From: an uncultured Roseobacter sp.
Lineage (GTDB): Bacteria > Pseudomonadota > Alphaproteobacteria > Rhodobacterales > Rhodobacteraceae
Direction: 5' to 3'
NCBI GenBank assembly: GCA_947501635.1
Contig: CANMWT010000019.1
Location: 1 to 46,894, forward strand
DNA: 46,894 bases
Shown: positions 26,818 through 35,501 of the stretch, one piece after another
Position numbering within the stretch: the first letter of the stretch is position 1
How the letters are laid out: each line of letters starts with the position of its first letter
Notes under the pieces: generated by a model
The model's input: the letters and a program-made list of their open reading frames with translations, nothing else
Told to the model about the DNA's origin: nothing
The model's database searches: none
Position numbers and translations under genes: made by a program

Positions 26818-27525
26818 ATGCTGCCCACCATAAAATACGACGGTGCATTACCGCTCTATATCCAGCTAAGCGAGCTTATCATCCGCGAAATGAATGCCGG
26901 GCGTCTTATGGACGGCGAAAGGTTGCCGCCCGAACGCGAGATGGCCCGCGTCTATGGAACATCGGTGGGCACATTGCGCAAAGCGCTTGCAGAACTTGAA
27001 AGCAAAGGCTTGTTACGACGGGTGCAAGGCTCGGGCAACTACGTGCAAAGGGCCCAGACACCTGTTGGGCTTTACGCTATGTTCCGGCTGGAGTTGCACA
27101 GCGGCGGCGGGTTGCCCGCTGCCAAGGTCCTATCGGTGGATGTGCTGGAAAAACCATCCACCCTGCCCGCCTTTGGCACCTCGACTTTCGCGACGCGATT
27201 TCGACGTCTGCGCTATCTGAATGATGAAGCAATTGCGCTCGAGGAAATCTGGCTGGACGCAAGTGTGGGCACGCTCAGCCGCGAAGTGCTGTCCGATTCT
27301 CTTTATCAGACCTATCTCAAACGGCTGAATTTCTGGATTGTCCGCGCCGAAGATCGCGTGAGCGTAGCGCGGTTTCCGGATTGGATCCCCCCCGACTTTA
27401 CCCCCGAAGACAGTGCTTGCGGTTATGTGGAAAGACTAAGCTGGGCAGAACCGCGCGAGCCCGTGGAGTTTTCACGCACATGGTTTGACCCAAAACGTGC
27501 CGTCTATGTGCAGCGGCTGAAATAA
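26818..27525 (+). CDS. GntR/HutC-family regulator with UTRA effector domain
   Basis: 235 residues: a winged-helix GntR DNA-binding domain (about 8-75; PLYIQLSELIIREMNAG, LPPEREMARVYGTSVGTLRKAL, RRVQGSGNYV) and a UTRA ligand domain (about 85-230; RLRYLNDEAIALEEIWL, SLYQTYLKR, FSRTWFDPKRAVYVQRL). It is divergent from the monooxygenase operon and followed 11 bp later by a dehydrogenase gene, so it probably controls both units in answer to a pathway metabolite. Confidence 0.92.
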   Translation: MLPTIKYDGALPLYIQLSELIIREMNAGRLMDGERLPPEREMARVYGTSVGTLRKALAELESKGLLRRVQGSGNYVQRAQTPVGLYAMFRLELHSGGGLPAAKVLSVDVLEKPSTLPAFGTSTFATRFRRLRYLNDEAIALEEIWLDASVGTLSREVLSDSLYQTYLKRLNFWIVRAEDRVSVARFPDWIPPDFTPEDSACGYVERLSWAEPREPVEFSRTWFDPKRAVYVQRLK

Positions 27526-27536
27526 GGATAACAGAT

Positions 27537-28631
27537 GTGAGCCAGACCATTCGATACGGCATCATAGGCTGCGGCATGATGGGGCAAGAGCATTTGCAAA
27601 ACATCGCCTTGCTCGAACAAACCGAAGTTGCGGCCATTTTCGAACCCAACGCAGACATGCGCGCCAAAGCCGCGCGACTAGCGCCACAGGCCAAACTTAC
27701 CGGCTCGATGGATGAACTGCTGGCGCACTCCACGCTGGATTGCCTGCTTATTGCCAGCCCGAATTATTGCCATGCCAGCCAGATTGCGCATATTGCGCAG
27801 TCGCGCCCATTGCCGCTGCTGGTGGAAAAGCCGCTTTTGACCGCACCAGAAGACATTCCGCGCATCAAGAACATCGCCGCCCACTATCCTGCCCCGATAT
27901 GGGTCGCGATGGAGTACCGTTATATGCCGCCGATCGCGACACTTCTGGAGCGGGCACCAGATGTCACGGGCGGAGTTCAGATGCTCACAATCCGAGAGCA
28001 CCGCTTTCCCTTTCTGGAAAAAGTCGACAACTGGAATCGTTTCAACTCGAAAACCGGCGGCACCTTTGTCGAAAAGTGCTGTCACTTCTTCGATTTGATG
28101 CGACTGGTCATCGGTCGGCGGCCTGTGCGCGTAATGGCCAGTGCTGCGCAGTCGGTCAACCATCTGAGCGAAAGATATAGCGGAGCAACGCCCGATATTA
28201 TCGACAACGGCTACGTGATCGTCGATTTCGACGGCGGCGCACGGGCGATGCTGGAACTGTGCATGTTTGCCGAAGGCGCCCGATATCAGGAGACGATCTC
28301 TGCCGTGGGGCCTGATGGCAAGATCGAGGCCTTCGTGCCCGGCCCGACACGCTTCTGGCCCGACGATCTGGGTCCACCCCCCGTCCCGCTGGTTGAAGTC
28401 AGCCCGCGCCATCCCAAGCGCCCCCGAACACTTGAAGCACCGGTCGCGGACAATCTGCTCGCTGCCGGAGATCACAACGGCTCCACGTTTTTCCAGCATG
28501 CTCGGTTTCTGGATATGCTGCGCGGTCTGCGCCCTGCCGCGGATGTATCGGTCGAGGATGGTCTGTGGTCAGTGCGCATGGGGTTTGCCGCACAACAATC
28601 AGCGCTTTCCGGGCAAGCGGTTGAACTATAG
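27537..28631 (+). CDS. Gfo/Idh/MocA-family oxidoreductase
   Basis: A 364-residue NAD(P)-dependent dehydrogenase. The N-terminal Rossmann motif is GIIGCGMMGQEHLQNI, the cofactor-side motif is LVEKPL, and the C-terminal domain carries FVEKCCHFFDLMRL with the family's His. Members act on sugars, cyclitols or related alcohols. The start is GTG (27537) with AAGGA eight bases upstream. It lies in the same transcript as the GntR regulator, so it likely acts in the pathway of the divergent operon. The substrate is unknown. Confidence 0.91.
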   Translation: MSQTIRYGIIGCGMMGQEHLQNIALLEQTEVAAIFEPNADMRAKAARLAPQAKLTGSMDELLAHSTLDCLLIASPNYCHASQIAHIAQSRPLPLLVEKPLLTAPEDIPRIKNIAAHYPAPIWVAMEYRYMPPIATLLERAPDVTGGVQMLTIREHRFPFLEKVDNWNRFNSKTGGTFVEKCCHFFDLMRLVIGRRPVRVMASAAQSVNHLSERYSGATPDIIDNGYVIVDFDGGARAMLELCMFAEGARYQETISAVGPDGKIEAFVPGPTRFWPDDLGPPPVPLVEVSPRHPKRPRTLEAPVADNLLAAGDHNGSTFFQHARFLDMLRGLRPAADVSVEDGLWSVRMGFAAQQSALSGQAVEL

Positions 28632-28648
28632 CAAGAGGTGTGTCGGGC

Positions 28649-29524
28649 TCACGGCTCGATCAGCGTGATGCCGGGTATGCGCGCGATCGCGTGCACATCT
28701 TCTTCATAAATTTCGGTCATCTCGTTTACGAGGGCGCTGGTCCACCCGGGCATGTCGATTTCCTGTTCGACAGCTTCTTCAAGCGCGAATTTGTCCAGAA
28801 ATGCGATCATCACGCGCCGTATCTGGATTTCGTTCATATGGGGCTTTGCTTTAAGGTAGGCTACAAAGCGCGCCATGCCCTCTTTGGTCATGATCTCGCT
28901 CAGCAAATCAAAGCTGCCAATGACGTATTCACCGTGCTCGAGCGCGCCGATCTCACGAATGATCTGTGCCCAAAGAAGCGGCGCATCTTCATTACACCAG
29001 ACCGTTATCGGGATTTCCGGCGCGGCCTCGCGCATCTTCGACAGTGTCTTGGACCACCTGACTTCACGCGGGTCGGCACCGTCCAGAAAGTCTGCCAGCT
29101 CATCACGTGGCGATTTTTCGAAACATGCCGGCAGGAAGGTCGCCGGATTGCGTATCCCCATGAATACCTCGACATCATCGAGGTGAAACACGTCCGCCAG
29201 GTGGGACAAGCGCTCTGGCGCGTTGGGATACAACACTCCCTTGCGCAAAGCCGCGCGCGGCGCGCCAAACAGATGCGCATGGGACAACAGCACCCTGTCC
29301 GCTTTTTCGTTGTCAAGTATTGCCTCTAGCAAGACCTCGCGTGCATCAGCCGTGGGTTCCGTCTCGCTCATCGCAGCCAGGCTCTGGCGGAGCAGCTTGC
29401 GGTATTTTCCCGGCCCCGGCACCACAACGCCGCGCGAGCTGAAGTGCTCTTTGTTGCGCAGCAGACACTTCATGAGGCGGTCTTCCTCCGTGAAATGTGC
29501 ACCAGTGTGAAAAACCAGCTGCAT
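28649..29524 (-). CDS. Conserved hypothetical protein, possibly sulfotransferase-like
   Basis: The 291-residue soluble protein has no signal peptide or membrane segment. The opening MQLVFHTGAHFTEEDRLMKC and the middle VEVFMGIRNPATFLPACFEK resemble the P-loop-like and 3'-phosphate-binding regions of sulfotransferase-fold proteins, but the classic PAPS-loop is not clear. I cannot assign a reaction. ATG 29524 is preferred because AGGA lies just upstream; an earlier ATG adds seven residues. It stands alone between the Gfo/Idh gene and tRNA-Thr. Confidence 0.7.
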   Translation of the reverse strand: MQLVFHTGAHFTEEDRLMKCLLRNKEHFSSRGVVVPGPGKYRKLLRQSLAAMSETEPTADAREVLLEAILDNEKADRVLLSHAHLFGAPRAALRKGVLYPNAPERLSHLADVFHLDDVEVFMGIRNPATFLPACFEKSPRDELADFLDGADPREVRWSKTLSKMREAAPEIPITVWCNEDAPLLWAQIIREIGALEHGEYVIGSFDLLSEIMTKEGMARFVAYLKAKPHMNEIQIRRVMIAFLDKFALEEAVEQEIDMPGWTSALVNEMTEIYEEDVHAIARIPGITLIEP

Positions 29525-29669
29525 ATCGTCCTGCCACACTGCCAAAAGTTCTGCGCAGGCTAACTTGGCTTGTCAAAAGGTTCAAACGAAAGCGTTAACA
29601 AAAACTGCGCTAAAACGGTCAAAAACCCTCTTGCGCCAGCCGCGCAAACTGACTAAACGACCGCGCAGT

Positions 29670-29745
29670 GCCCCTATAGCTCAGCTGGTAGAGCAACTGA
29701 TTTGTAATCAGTAGGTCCGCGGTTCGAGTCCGTGTGGGGGCACCA
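29670..29745 (+). tRNA. tRNA-Thr (anticodon TGT)
   Basis: A complete cloverleaf: acceptor GCCCCTA/TGGGGGC, D-arm with AGCTCAGCTGGTAGAGC, anticodon stem ACTGA/TCAGT around loop TTTGTAA (TGT at 29703-29705), T-loop GGTTCGAGTCC, discriminator A and encoded CCA. Its 3' end is the attachment site of the downstream integrative element and remains intact. Confidence 0.97.
29731..29745 (+). repeat. attL: core site at 3' end of tRNA-Thr
   Basis: CGTGTGGGGGCACCA recurs exactly at 39178-39192. Counting imperfect positions, the match starts at the tRNA T-loop GTTCG (21 of 24 identical). An integrase gene follows within 91 bp. Confidence 0.85.
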
Positions 29746-29836
29746 GAAACTTTAGCGTTTCCCTTTATTTTCTTGATAATGCGCACCCTGAGTGCTCTTC
29801 ACGACACACGCGAAGACACACATCGGGGACACAAGC

Positions 29837-31162
29837 ATGGCGCTTAGCACAACTATCAAACACATCGATAAAAGACCAAATGGTGTGCTTCGGTTCCGCA
29901 GAAGGTTTCCAAAAGACGTCGCTGAAGCCATTGGAGCGCCAACTTTGCAGGTTCACGTCAAAAATCGCGACGGCTTCGCTTTTCACCAAGAGTATCAGGC
30001 AATCATGCATGAGTTTGATAGAATGGTGTGTGAGGTGCGCGGCGCAATCAAAGGTAAGGATACGAGAAAACCAATCGAAAGGTGGCATCATGCGCTTCTC
30101 AAACGTGAAGGATTGGTGCCTGAAAGAACAGCCCTTCGAGATGCTCGTGACGCCGCACCTGTGGAGGTCAATGAAAGACCCTTTGGACCGCTCAACATCG
30201 ACCCACTCCGTTTGAGGTCATCGATGAACCAGAACTGCGGCACTCCAAAACTCTCGCTGCAGGATGCCAAGTCAATGTATTCGCAGGACAAGCAATTACC
30301 CCAAAATGAAGTTGTTCGGCTTGATCGGGTTACCCGACGACTTGAGGCTGTTGTGGGTTCACTCGAAAAGGTGGCGCTTGAAGATTTGCGAAGAGACCAC
30401 GGAAGGCGCTACATGGAGATGATGCTGAAAACGACTAAGTCGGACGGTCAGCCGTTGTCTATCGCCACATGCCTAAAGGAGTGCAAGATTATAGCTGCCA
30501 TGATCAACCACGCAATTCGCGAAAGTGAAATCGACATCAAGAACCCCTTCATCGGATTATCATGGCCAAAGGACGCGAACCCCAAGCTGAATAAAAAGCT
30601 GCCCCTGCCTGACGATTTGATCCAGCGTATTGAAGCGCGGCTCAAAGATGGGCGAACTGACGAGCTGCCAGTGATGTGGCGGTTGCTTAAAGGAACAGGA
30701 ATGCGTCTCGGAGAAGTAGCGGGGCTTTCACAAGAAGACATCGTCCTAAAAACGGATGCCCCACATATACTTATCCGCCCGAACGCAATACGCGACCTCA
30801 AAACAGCATCAAGCAATCGCTCGGTTCCCCTCTCTGGAGACGCCCTAGCAGCTGCTAAGGAAGCCCTCAAAGGTGTTCTCCCCGATAAACCTGTATTCCC
30901 CCGATATGCCCGTGAAAGAGGCTCTGATGCGGCCTCTGCTGCTTTGATGAAAGTTGTGAGGGCGGAGACCAACGACAAGCGTTTGACTGTGCACGGACTG
31001 AGACACCGAGTATCCGACAAGCTGAGAGATGCAGGGACGCCTGTAGAAGTTCGTCATGGGTTCCTTGGTCACTCGTCCACGGCCATCGCTGAGAGCACTT
31101 ACGGGTCTCCGCGAGCACGACTAATCGAGTTTATGAAATGGGCTAAGAGGTCCAAGCTTTAG
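29837..31162 (+). CDS. Tyrosine recombinase (integrase of the tRNA-Thr element)
   Basis: 441 residues with the catalytic set Arg290 (GTGMRLGEVAGL), His386 and Arg389 (HGLRH), His412 (FLGHSS) and Tyr422 (AESTYG). A SAM-like core-binding domain lies at about 140-235. The N-terminus (YIDKRPNG-like HIDKRPNGVLRFRRRFP) matches the arm-binding/DUF6538-like start of many alphaproteobacterial tRNA-site integrases. The start at 29837 follows GGGGACA; an earlier ATG adds 15 residues that do not look conserved. It lies 91 bp from the tRNA and reads into the element, the usual layout. Its end is 14 bp from the convergent NurA-type gene. Confidence 0.95.
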   Translation: MALSTTIKHIDKRPNGVLRFRRRFPKDVAEAIGAPTLQVHVKNRDGFAFHQEYQAIMHEFDRMVCEVRGAIKGKDTRKPIERWHHALLKREGLVPERTALRDARDAAPVEVNERPFGPLNIDPLRLRSSMNQNCGTPKLSLQDAKSMYSQDKQLPQNEVVRLDRVTRRLEAVVGSLEKVALEDLRRDHGRRYMEMMLKTTKSDGQPLSIATCLKECKIIAAMINHAIRESEIDIKNPFIGLSWPKDANPKLNKKLPLPDDLIQRIEARLKDGRTDELPVMWRLLKGTGMRLGEVAGLSQEDIVLKTDAPHILIRPNAIRDLKTASSNRSVPLSGDALAAAKEALKGVLPDKPVFPRYARERGSDAASAALMKVVRAETNDKRLTVHGLRHRVSDKLRDAGTPVEVRHGFLGHSSTAIAESTYGSPRARLIEFMKWAKRSKL

Positions 31163-31176
31163 GCCCTTTTTATTTT

Positions 31177-32508
31177 TCAGCCCGAGACGATATGCCCCTT
31201 TGCGAACTTCTCAAGTAAATTCGCGCTTGGGTGGTTCGAAATCGATATAAGCTTGTTCGCCAAAGCTATCGGCAACATAGCGTTGTCATACATATCGCTT
31301 CGCAGCATTGCTACCATTGTCAGCACTTCGTCCAAGTTCGGTATTGATGCTTTGTCGTATTTTGCTTTTGTTTCTGAGACCGGAATCGACGCGACGTAAA
31401 CTTTGGAGTCGCCGGATTTAAAAATCACTTTTGCTCCGTAGTAAGTTGTGTTCCCGTAAGCAGGGGCGCTTTCGCTGCGACCGGGCAAAATGTGCTGATA
31501 AATATAGTCGTTATCCATAATCAGATACTGATTAGGCTCGAGCCGGTCCTCAACCAGTTTCGCGTGTTCAACAAATGCTCCGCTTTTTTCCAGACCTACT
31601 GCATAGAACTTATTTGTTGCTTGGAGGTGATCTACCAGCCTAAGCATAGGTTTATGTAAATTTGCCGTCTGTCCGAAAAATGCCAATGGGCCATCCTTGA
31701 CAAAGAAAAACTCTCGTAGTTTTTCAGGCGCTTGATCCAAGATTGCCTTCAACCAAATCAACATGAAGACTTGTTCCAAGGTCGTTGATAGGTATCCAAG
31801 CGTTCCGCTGGCTCCTATTTCTTCATCGGCTACCTCGTGGAGCCTGAAAGCATCCGTCAGGTAGATTGGTTTATCGCAAGAAGGACAGGCGCATTTATAG
31901 TCTTCACCTATGCTCGTCCTGTCGAGCTGAATCTTCGTTTCGTTGCAAAATGGGTTTGGGCAAGATGCCAGTTCCCAGCTACCTCGCGCTTCACTAAGGA
32001 ACTCGCTGTATAGAAACCACTTAAGCGTTTTCAGACCATCGGTAACGCTATCTCGCAAAAGACTGAAAATCGAATAACGGAAAGATTCCACGAACGTTTC
32101 CATTTCACCGACGGTGATAGTTTTAGTTGGGATGGATGCCTTTAGTCGATCTATGTTCTTAAGCTTGGCAATGTCTTCGGGTGCAATGAACGGCTTTGGT
32201 TCCAAAGACCTCAAGTCTTCCAAACTGAAATACAGTGCACCCAACTGCAAAAAGGCAAACGTCGCTGAGGGGAAGGATTCTCGTATGACAACATCCTGAT
32301 ATCCGCCATCAATCGCTATTACACCTTTAACCGACTGAACTGGGGCTTCCACAAGGTCGTGTGCAAGCGAAGCGACATCGACTTCATCGGCTGCGGTCGG
32401 CAACACACAAGTTGCAAGAAAGCTTTGAACATCCGCATCATTGATGATGTGGCTATGAGAAGATTTGCTTGCCCGTTCAAACGGTCGTTTTCCCTCAGAA
32501 TAACTCAT
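31177..32508 (-). CDS. NurA-type nuclease with inserted zinc ribbon
   Basis: 443 residues. Features of the NurA nuclease fold are Asp67 in VIAIDGGYQD, Asp272 in FVKDGPLAFFGQ, Lys308 in GLEKSGAFVEHAK, Asp332/334 in LIMDNDY and a C-terminal segment with ANKLISISNHPSAN. NurA is a manganese-dependent 5'-3' exo/endonuclease that works with the HerA translocase. Between the first and later motifs is a Cys cluster, Cys183-x4-Cys188 and Cys208-PS-Cys211, a likely zinc ribbon not part of classic archaeal NurA. Translation is coupled to the herA-type gene by an ATGA overlap. The NurA call comes from motifs and gene pairing and needs a profile search; confidence is moderate to good. Confidence 0.75.
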   Translation of the reverse strand: MSYSEGKRPFERASKSSHSHIINDADVQSFLATCVLPTAADEVDVASLAHDLVEAPVQSVKGVIAIDGGYQDVVIRESFPSATFAFLQLGALYFSLEDLRSLEPKPFIAPEDIAKLKNIDRLKASIPTKTITVGEMETFVESFRYSIFSLLRDSVTDGLKTLKWFLYSEFLSEARGSWELASCPNPFCNETKIQLDRTSIGEDYKCACPSCDKPIYLTDAFRLHEVADEEIGASGTLGYLSTTLEQVFMLIWLKAILDQAPEKLREFFFVKDGPLAFFGQTANLHKPMLRLVDHLQATNKFYAVGLEKSGAFVEHAKLVEDRLEPNQYLIMDNDYIYQHILPGRSESAPAYGNTTYYGAKVIFKSGDSKVYVASIPVSETKAKYDKASIPNLDEVLTMVAMLRSDMYDNAMLPIALANKLISISNHPSANLLEKFAKGHIVSG

Positions 32509-34514
32509 GCGGTCTTTTCCTCAGGAAACAATCCAACTTGGGTGGGCACAACGAATGCACTAGAATACGTTTTTAGGCGAACAAAGCCTTGGTCGTTCGA
32601 TGAACTAAATTTGACCAACGAAGAGGTAAAATCAGAAAAGTCGTAATACTTTTGAAGCTCTCTGGTCTCGTCTGAATTGTTCAGGTGAGCGATGAACCAG
32701 TTCTGAGTGTTCTTTAAGATGTTAGAGCTAATCGAGCTTACTTCCTGCGTCGCATAGACCATTCCCAAGTTCAGCTTAGCACCCTCTTTAGCAAGACGAT
32801 TGTAGATTTGCTTTAGGTCTGAACCTTCTTTCTTTGGGAAAAGGTTATGCGCTTCTTCGAAGTAAAACTGGATGAAATTATTAGGTGCAGTTCTGACAAA
32901 CCGTCCCATAGCGTCTTGGAAAATCTTTACGCATATGCGTTCGGAATATAGGCTTTGGATTTCATCACTACCCTGCGAAAGATCGACGATAACAATACGA
33001 CCGCTTCTTAGTGCTTTGACAATCTCCACATCAAACTGATCGGTCGATGTTGCTGTATGCTGCTCAATTATTCCTCTGAATTTCTGATATCCGCTTACAT
33101 TTGCAACCGAAGCTGCTGAAGTCCGCCGTTTCGTTAGAAAAACGAGAATGGCTTGCATGTCTTCATCGAATAGTTGACGGCCCTTCTTGTTGACGTAAGC
33201 ATCAAATACCTTTTGACCCGCTGACGACCAAACGGCATCAAACCAAGCAAATGCTTGATCAAAGGTCAAACCTGCTTTTGGATCAAGGCCTTTTGCAATT
33301 CCATTTAGGTCTGCGTTTCCAGAGAACTTTATCTTGTCAAAACCGGCGGGGAGTTTGAAGCCTGCTTTGTATAGGCAAAGCTGATAGGCTGCGACTTTTC
33401 TATCGTAGCGGATTTTGCTTGAGGGGTTGGTCGCGTAATCTTCAGGTTGCGACATATCAATAGAACGAAATGACTCTACGTAATCCCCGGCTTTGTCTCC
33501 AAGATGGGCGCACAGTAGCTCAAAACCACCCAAAATATCCGAGTAGAAATTTACCTTCATAACCTTGAAGCCTTCGTCGGTCTTATCGACAATGCTGTAG
33601 CGCAACGTTTTTTCGGCATAGATTTCTGAGATCGACGTTCCTTCGTCTTGAAGGTTTGGGTTAGCGTATTCACCATTAATGTCGAAGATGATTTGGCCCA
33701 CCGGAAAGTTTGGAACGCCTTCTACAATACTCTCCACATACTTTGTCTCGGAAGTCGCAGCTGATAGACTGGTATGCTTAGCCTGTTCGCTCATTTGGCA
33801 TGTAGCTTGAATGATTTTTTTGACGCTGTTGGATTTACCAGTTCGCGTCATTCCAAACATGGCCGTTCTTTTGCCCAGAAAGTCTTCAGGCAAGACATAT
33901 ACTGGCACAGGGTCCGTTTCTTGGGCTTGGAAACGTCTACTTGAGCTGTATCTTACCTTGCCAATCTGGAATGGTTTCGAGGATTTCTTATCGGTGAAAT
34001 TTACGATCATGGCCAAATACTCTGGCGACGGCTTGTAAACTTCGTAATTGTGAGAGCTGTAAAAGTTCTCCAAATCTGCGCCAAACTGGATAACGCTTTT
34101 TTCGTCTTTATAGAAAGTTCCAAGCACTCTGCACTCAATGCCTGAAAAGCTAAATTCGTATCGTGTGAAACTATCCAGTTTGCTTTGCGGGCCTGTCGTT
34201 TCCAAGTTGTCCTTGTAGTATTCGACCATGGAAGAAACCACGTCGCTGTCGTTTGGTAGTTTTGATGGACTGACCACCCTCAGCAGCAAGGCTTCACTAA
34301 TGCTCTCTTCGTTTTTGTAGAATGCCAACAGAAAACAACCCTGTGGCAAACCTTGTGCCTTTTGTTTCCAATCATCACAAACCAGAAGACCAAGTGTGTC
34401 GTAGTTTAAGGAATACGGACGCCCTACAAACGTTCCGCACTTAAAACTGCCATCTTCATCCTTTGCAAAAACATCAGATTGAGTGATTGCTTTAATTTTG
34501 CTGCCGATATCCAT
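32505..34514 (-). CDS. HerA-type DNA translocase/helicase ATPase
   Basis: 669 residues. An N-terminal region (about 1-190) fits the HAS-barrel position of HerA proteins. The HerA/FtsK-like ATPase follows, with Walker A GMTRTGKS (221-228), the FDINGEYANP motif (277-286) typical of HerA/DUF87, and Walker B FYFEEAHNLF (about 549-557). Next are the sensor-like GMVYATQEVSSIS and NTQNWFIAHLNN with a possible Arg finger near DETRELQ. Such proteins form hexameric rings that pump duplex DNA and feed NurA. It sits 18 bp after the methyltransferase and overlaps the NurA-type gene, so all three are one operon. Codon use is AT-richer than in the flanks. Confidence 0.88.
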   Translation of the reverse strand: MDIGSKIKAITQSDVFAKDEDGSFKCGTFVGRPYSLNYDTLGLLVCDDWKQKAQGLPQGCFLLAFYKNEESISEALLLRVVSPSKLPNDSDVVSSMVEYYKDNLETTGPQSKLDSFTRYEFSFSGIECRVLGTFYKDEKSVIQFGADLENFYSSHNYEVYKPSPEYLAMIVNFTDKKSSKPFQIGKVRYSSSRRFQAQETDPVPVYVLPEDFLGKRTAMFGMTRTGKSNSVKKIIQATCQMSEQAKHTSLSAATSETKYVESIVEGVPNFPVGQIIFDINGEYANPNLQDEGTSISEIYAEKTLRYSIVDKTDEGFKVMKVNFYSDILGGFELLCAHLGDKAGDYVESFRSIDMSQPEDYATNPSSKIRYDRKVAAYQLCLYKAGFKLPAGFDKIKFSGNADLNGIAKGLDPKAGLTFDQAFAWFDAVWSSAGQKVFDAYVNKKGRQLFDEDMQAILVFLTKRRTSAASVANVSGYQKFRGIIEQHTATSTDQFDVEIVKALRSGRIVIVDLSQGSDEIQSLYSERICVKIFQDAMGRFVRTAPNNFIQFYFEEAHNLFPKKEGSDLKQIYNRLAKEGAKLNLGMVYATQEVSSISSNILKNTQNWFIAHLNNSDETRELQKYYDFSDFTSSLVKFSSSNDQGFVRLKTYSSAFVVPTQVGLFPEEKTA

Positions 34515-34532
34515 TTCACTGCCTTCTCTCGC

Positions 34533-35501
34533 CTAGGCGCTTTCTTTTACTGCAATAGCAGGGTCGCTCAGTCTAATTCTTGATTGTGGAGCATATTTTT
34601 CCTGCATTTCGATGGTAATCCACCTTCTTTTGTTTTTCTCTGCCGCAAAACCCGTTGTGTTACTTCCTCCAAATGGATCGACGACGAGGTCATTCTTGTC
34701 CGTTAGAAACTGAATGAACATTTCAGCCAAGCCAACTTGCATCCGCGCCGGATGGGCAGTCACGCCTTTTTCTCTGCACGTTCTGAGGAAGTGGTCGTTT
34801 GAAGACGAATTGGCCATGCTGAGGGCGTTTGGCAAACGAACTTCTCGATTTTGATCGAGCTGTTCCATCTCTAAAAAATTGTGAGCGATACTGCCACCAT
34901 GGTCTTTTAGAAAACCTGTTTCGCTAATCGTGTGTTCAGATGAACGCTTGCCATGGTTGTAACTACCGCGCTCATGCAGCTTTTTCATACTTTTGCTGTA
35001 TGGTCGTAGTATCCGTCGATTGTCTGCTTTAGGGTAGTCGGCTTTCGAAAACCACCACACGTTCGTGTAGCTGTCCGTTACTCGTATACGATTCACGGTT
35101 ACCCAGTTGGCTGGCGACGGCAGTCGTGAAGGATTATAACAGACGAACTGTTGGCATAGGCGGAGGTTCGCTTTTGGGTGCTCCGCAAAGGCAAGAAGTG
35201 CTTGCAGAGGTAAAAGTGACTGAACCGGTCGTCCTGGCTCCCAAGCATTTCCAATTTCGACCACTATTGAACCATCTTCAGTGAGCAGATCGCTCCAAAT
35301 CGGAGCCATGCCACTTATCCACTCCAAGTATTCTGCCCCTTGCAGATTGCCGTAACTCTTTTTGTTATTGAGAGGGAACGGTGGCGAAGTGAGAATTAAC
35401 TGCACTTTACCTGTTAAATCCTCTCGTAAATCTTCAGAGAGAATTTTCTGCGAGTCACCGATGAGATAGTCGCCTAGTTTACTGCCGTGGTCTCGTTTCA
35501 A
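34533..35501 (-). CDS. Beta-class amino-DNA methyltransferase (N4-cytosine or N6-adenine)
   Basis: 322 residues. The catalytic motif IV TSPPF (38-42) comes before the SAM-binding motif I region VVDPFGGSNTTGFAAEK (about 273-290), the order of beta-class enzymes. SPP-F/Y is common in N4-cytosine methyltransferases. The target-recognition region lies at about 120-250. It probably marks host DNA. The start is TTG at 35499-35501 with GGAAA upstream; an ATG at 35514 is out of frame. As first gene of the MTase-HerA-NurA operon it suggests self-protection against the HerA-NurA effector, as in restriction-modification. The target sequence cannot be read from the protein. Confidence 0.88.
   Translation of the reverse strand: MKRDHGSKLGDYLIGDSQKILSEDLREDLTGKVQLILTSPPFPLNNKKSYGNLQGAEYLEWISGMAPIWSDLLTEDGSIVVEIGNAWEPGRPVQSLLPLQALLAFAEHPKANLRLCQQFVCYNPSRLPSPANWVTVNRIRVTDSYTNVWWFSKADYPKADNRRILRPYSKSMKKLHERGSYNHGKRSSEHTISETGFLKDHGGSIAHNFLEMEQLDQNREVRLPNALSMANSSSNDHFLRTCREKGVTAHPARMQVGLAEMFIQFLTDKNDLVVDPFGGSNTTGFAAEKNKRRWITIEMQEKYAPQSRIRLSDPAIAVKESA

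Noticed and set aside
27678-28499. 273-codon minus-strand open frame
   Set aside because: Antisense to the Gfo/Idh/MocA gene, which has Rossmann and EKP motifs.
28640-29329. 229-codon plus-strand open frame
   Set aside because: Antisense to the minus-strand hypothetical gene, which has the better ribosome site and more normal composition.
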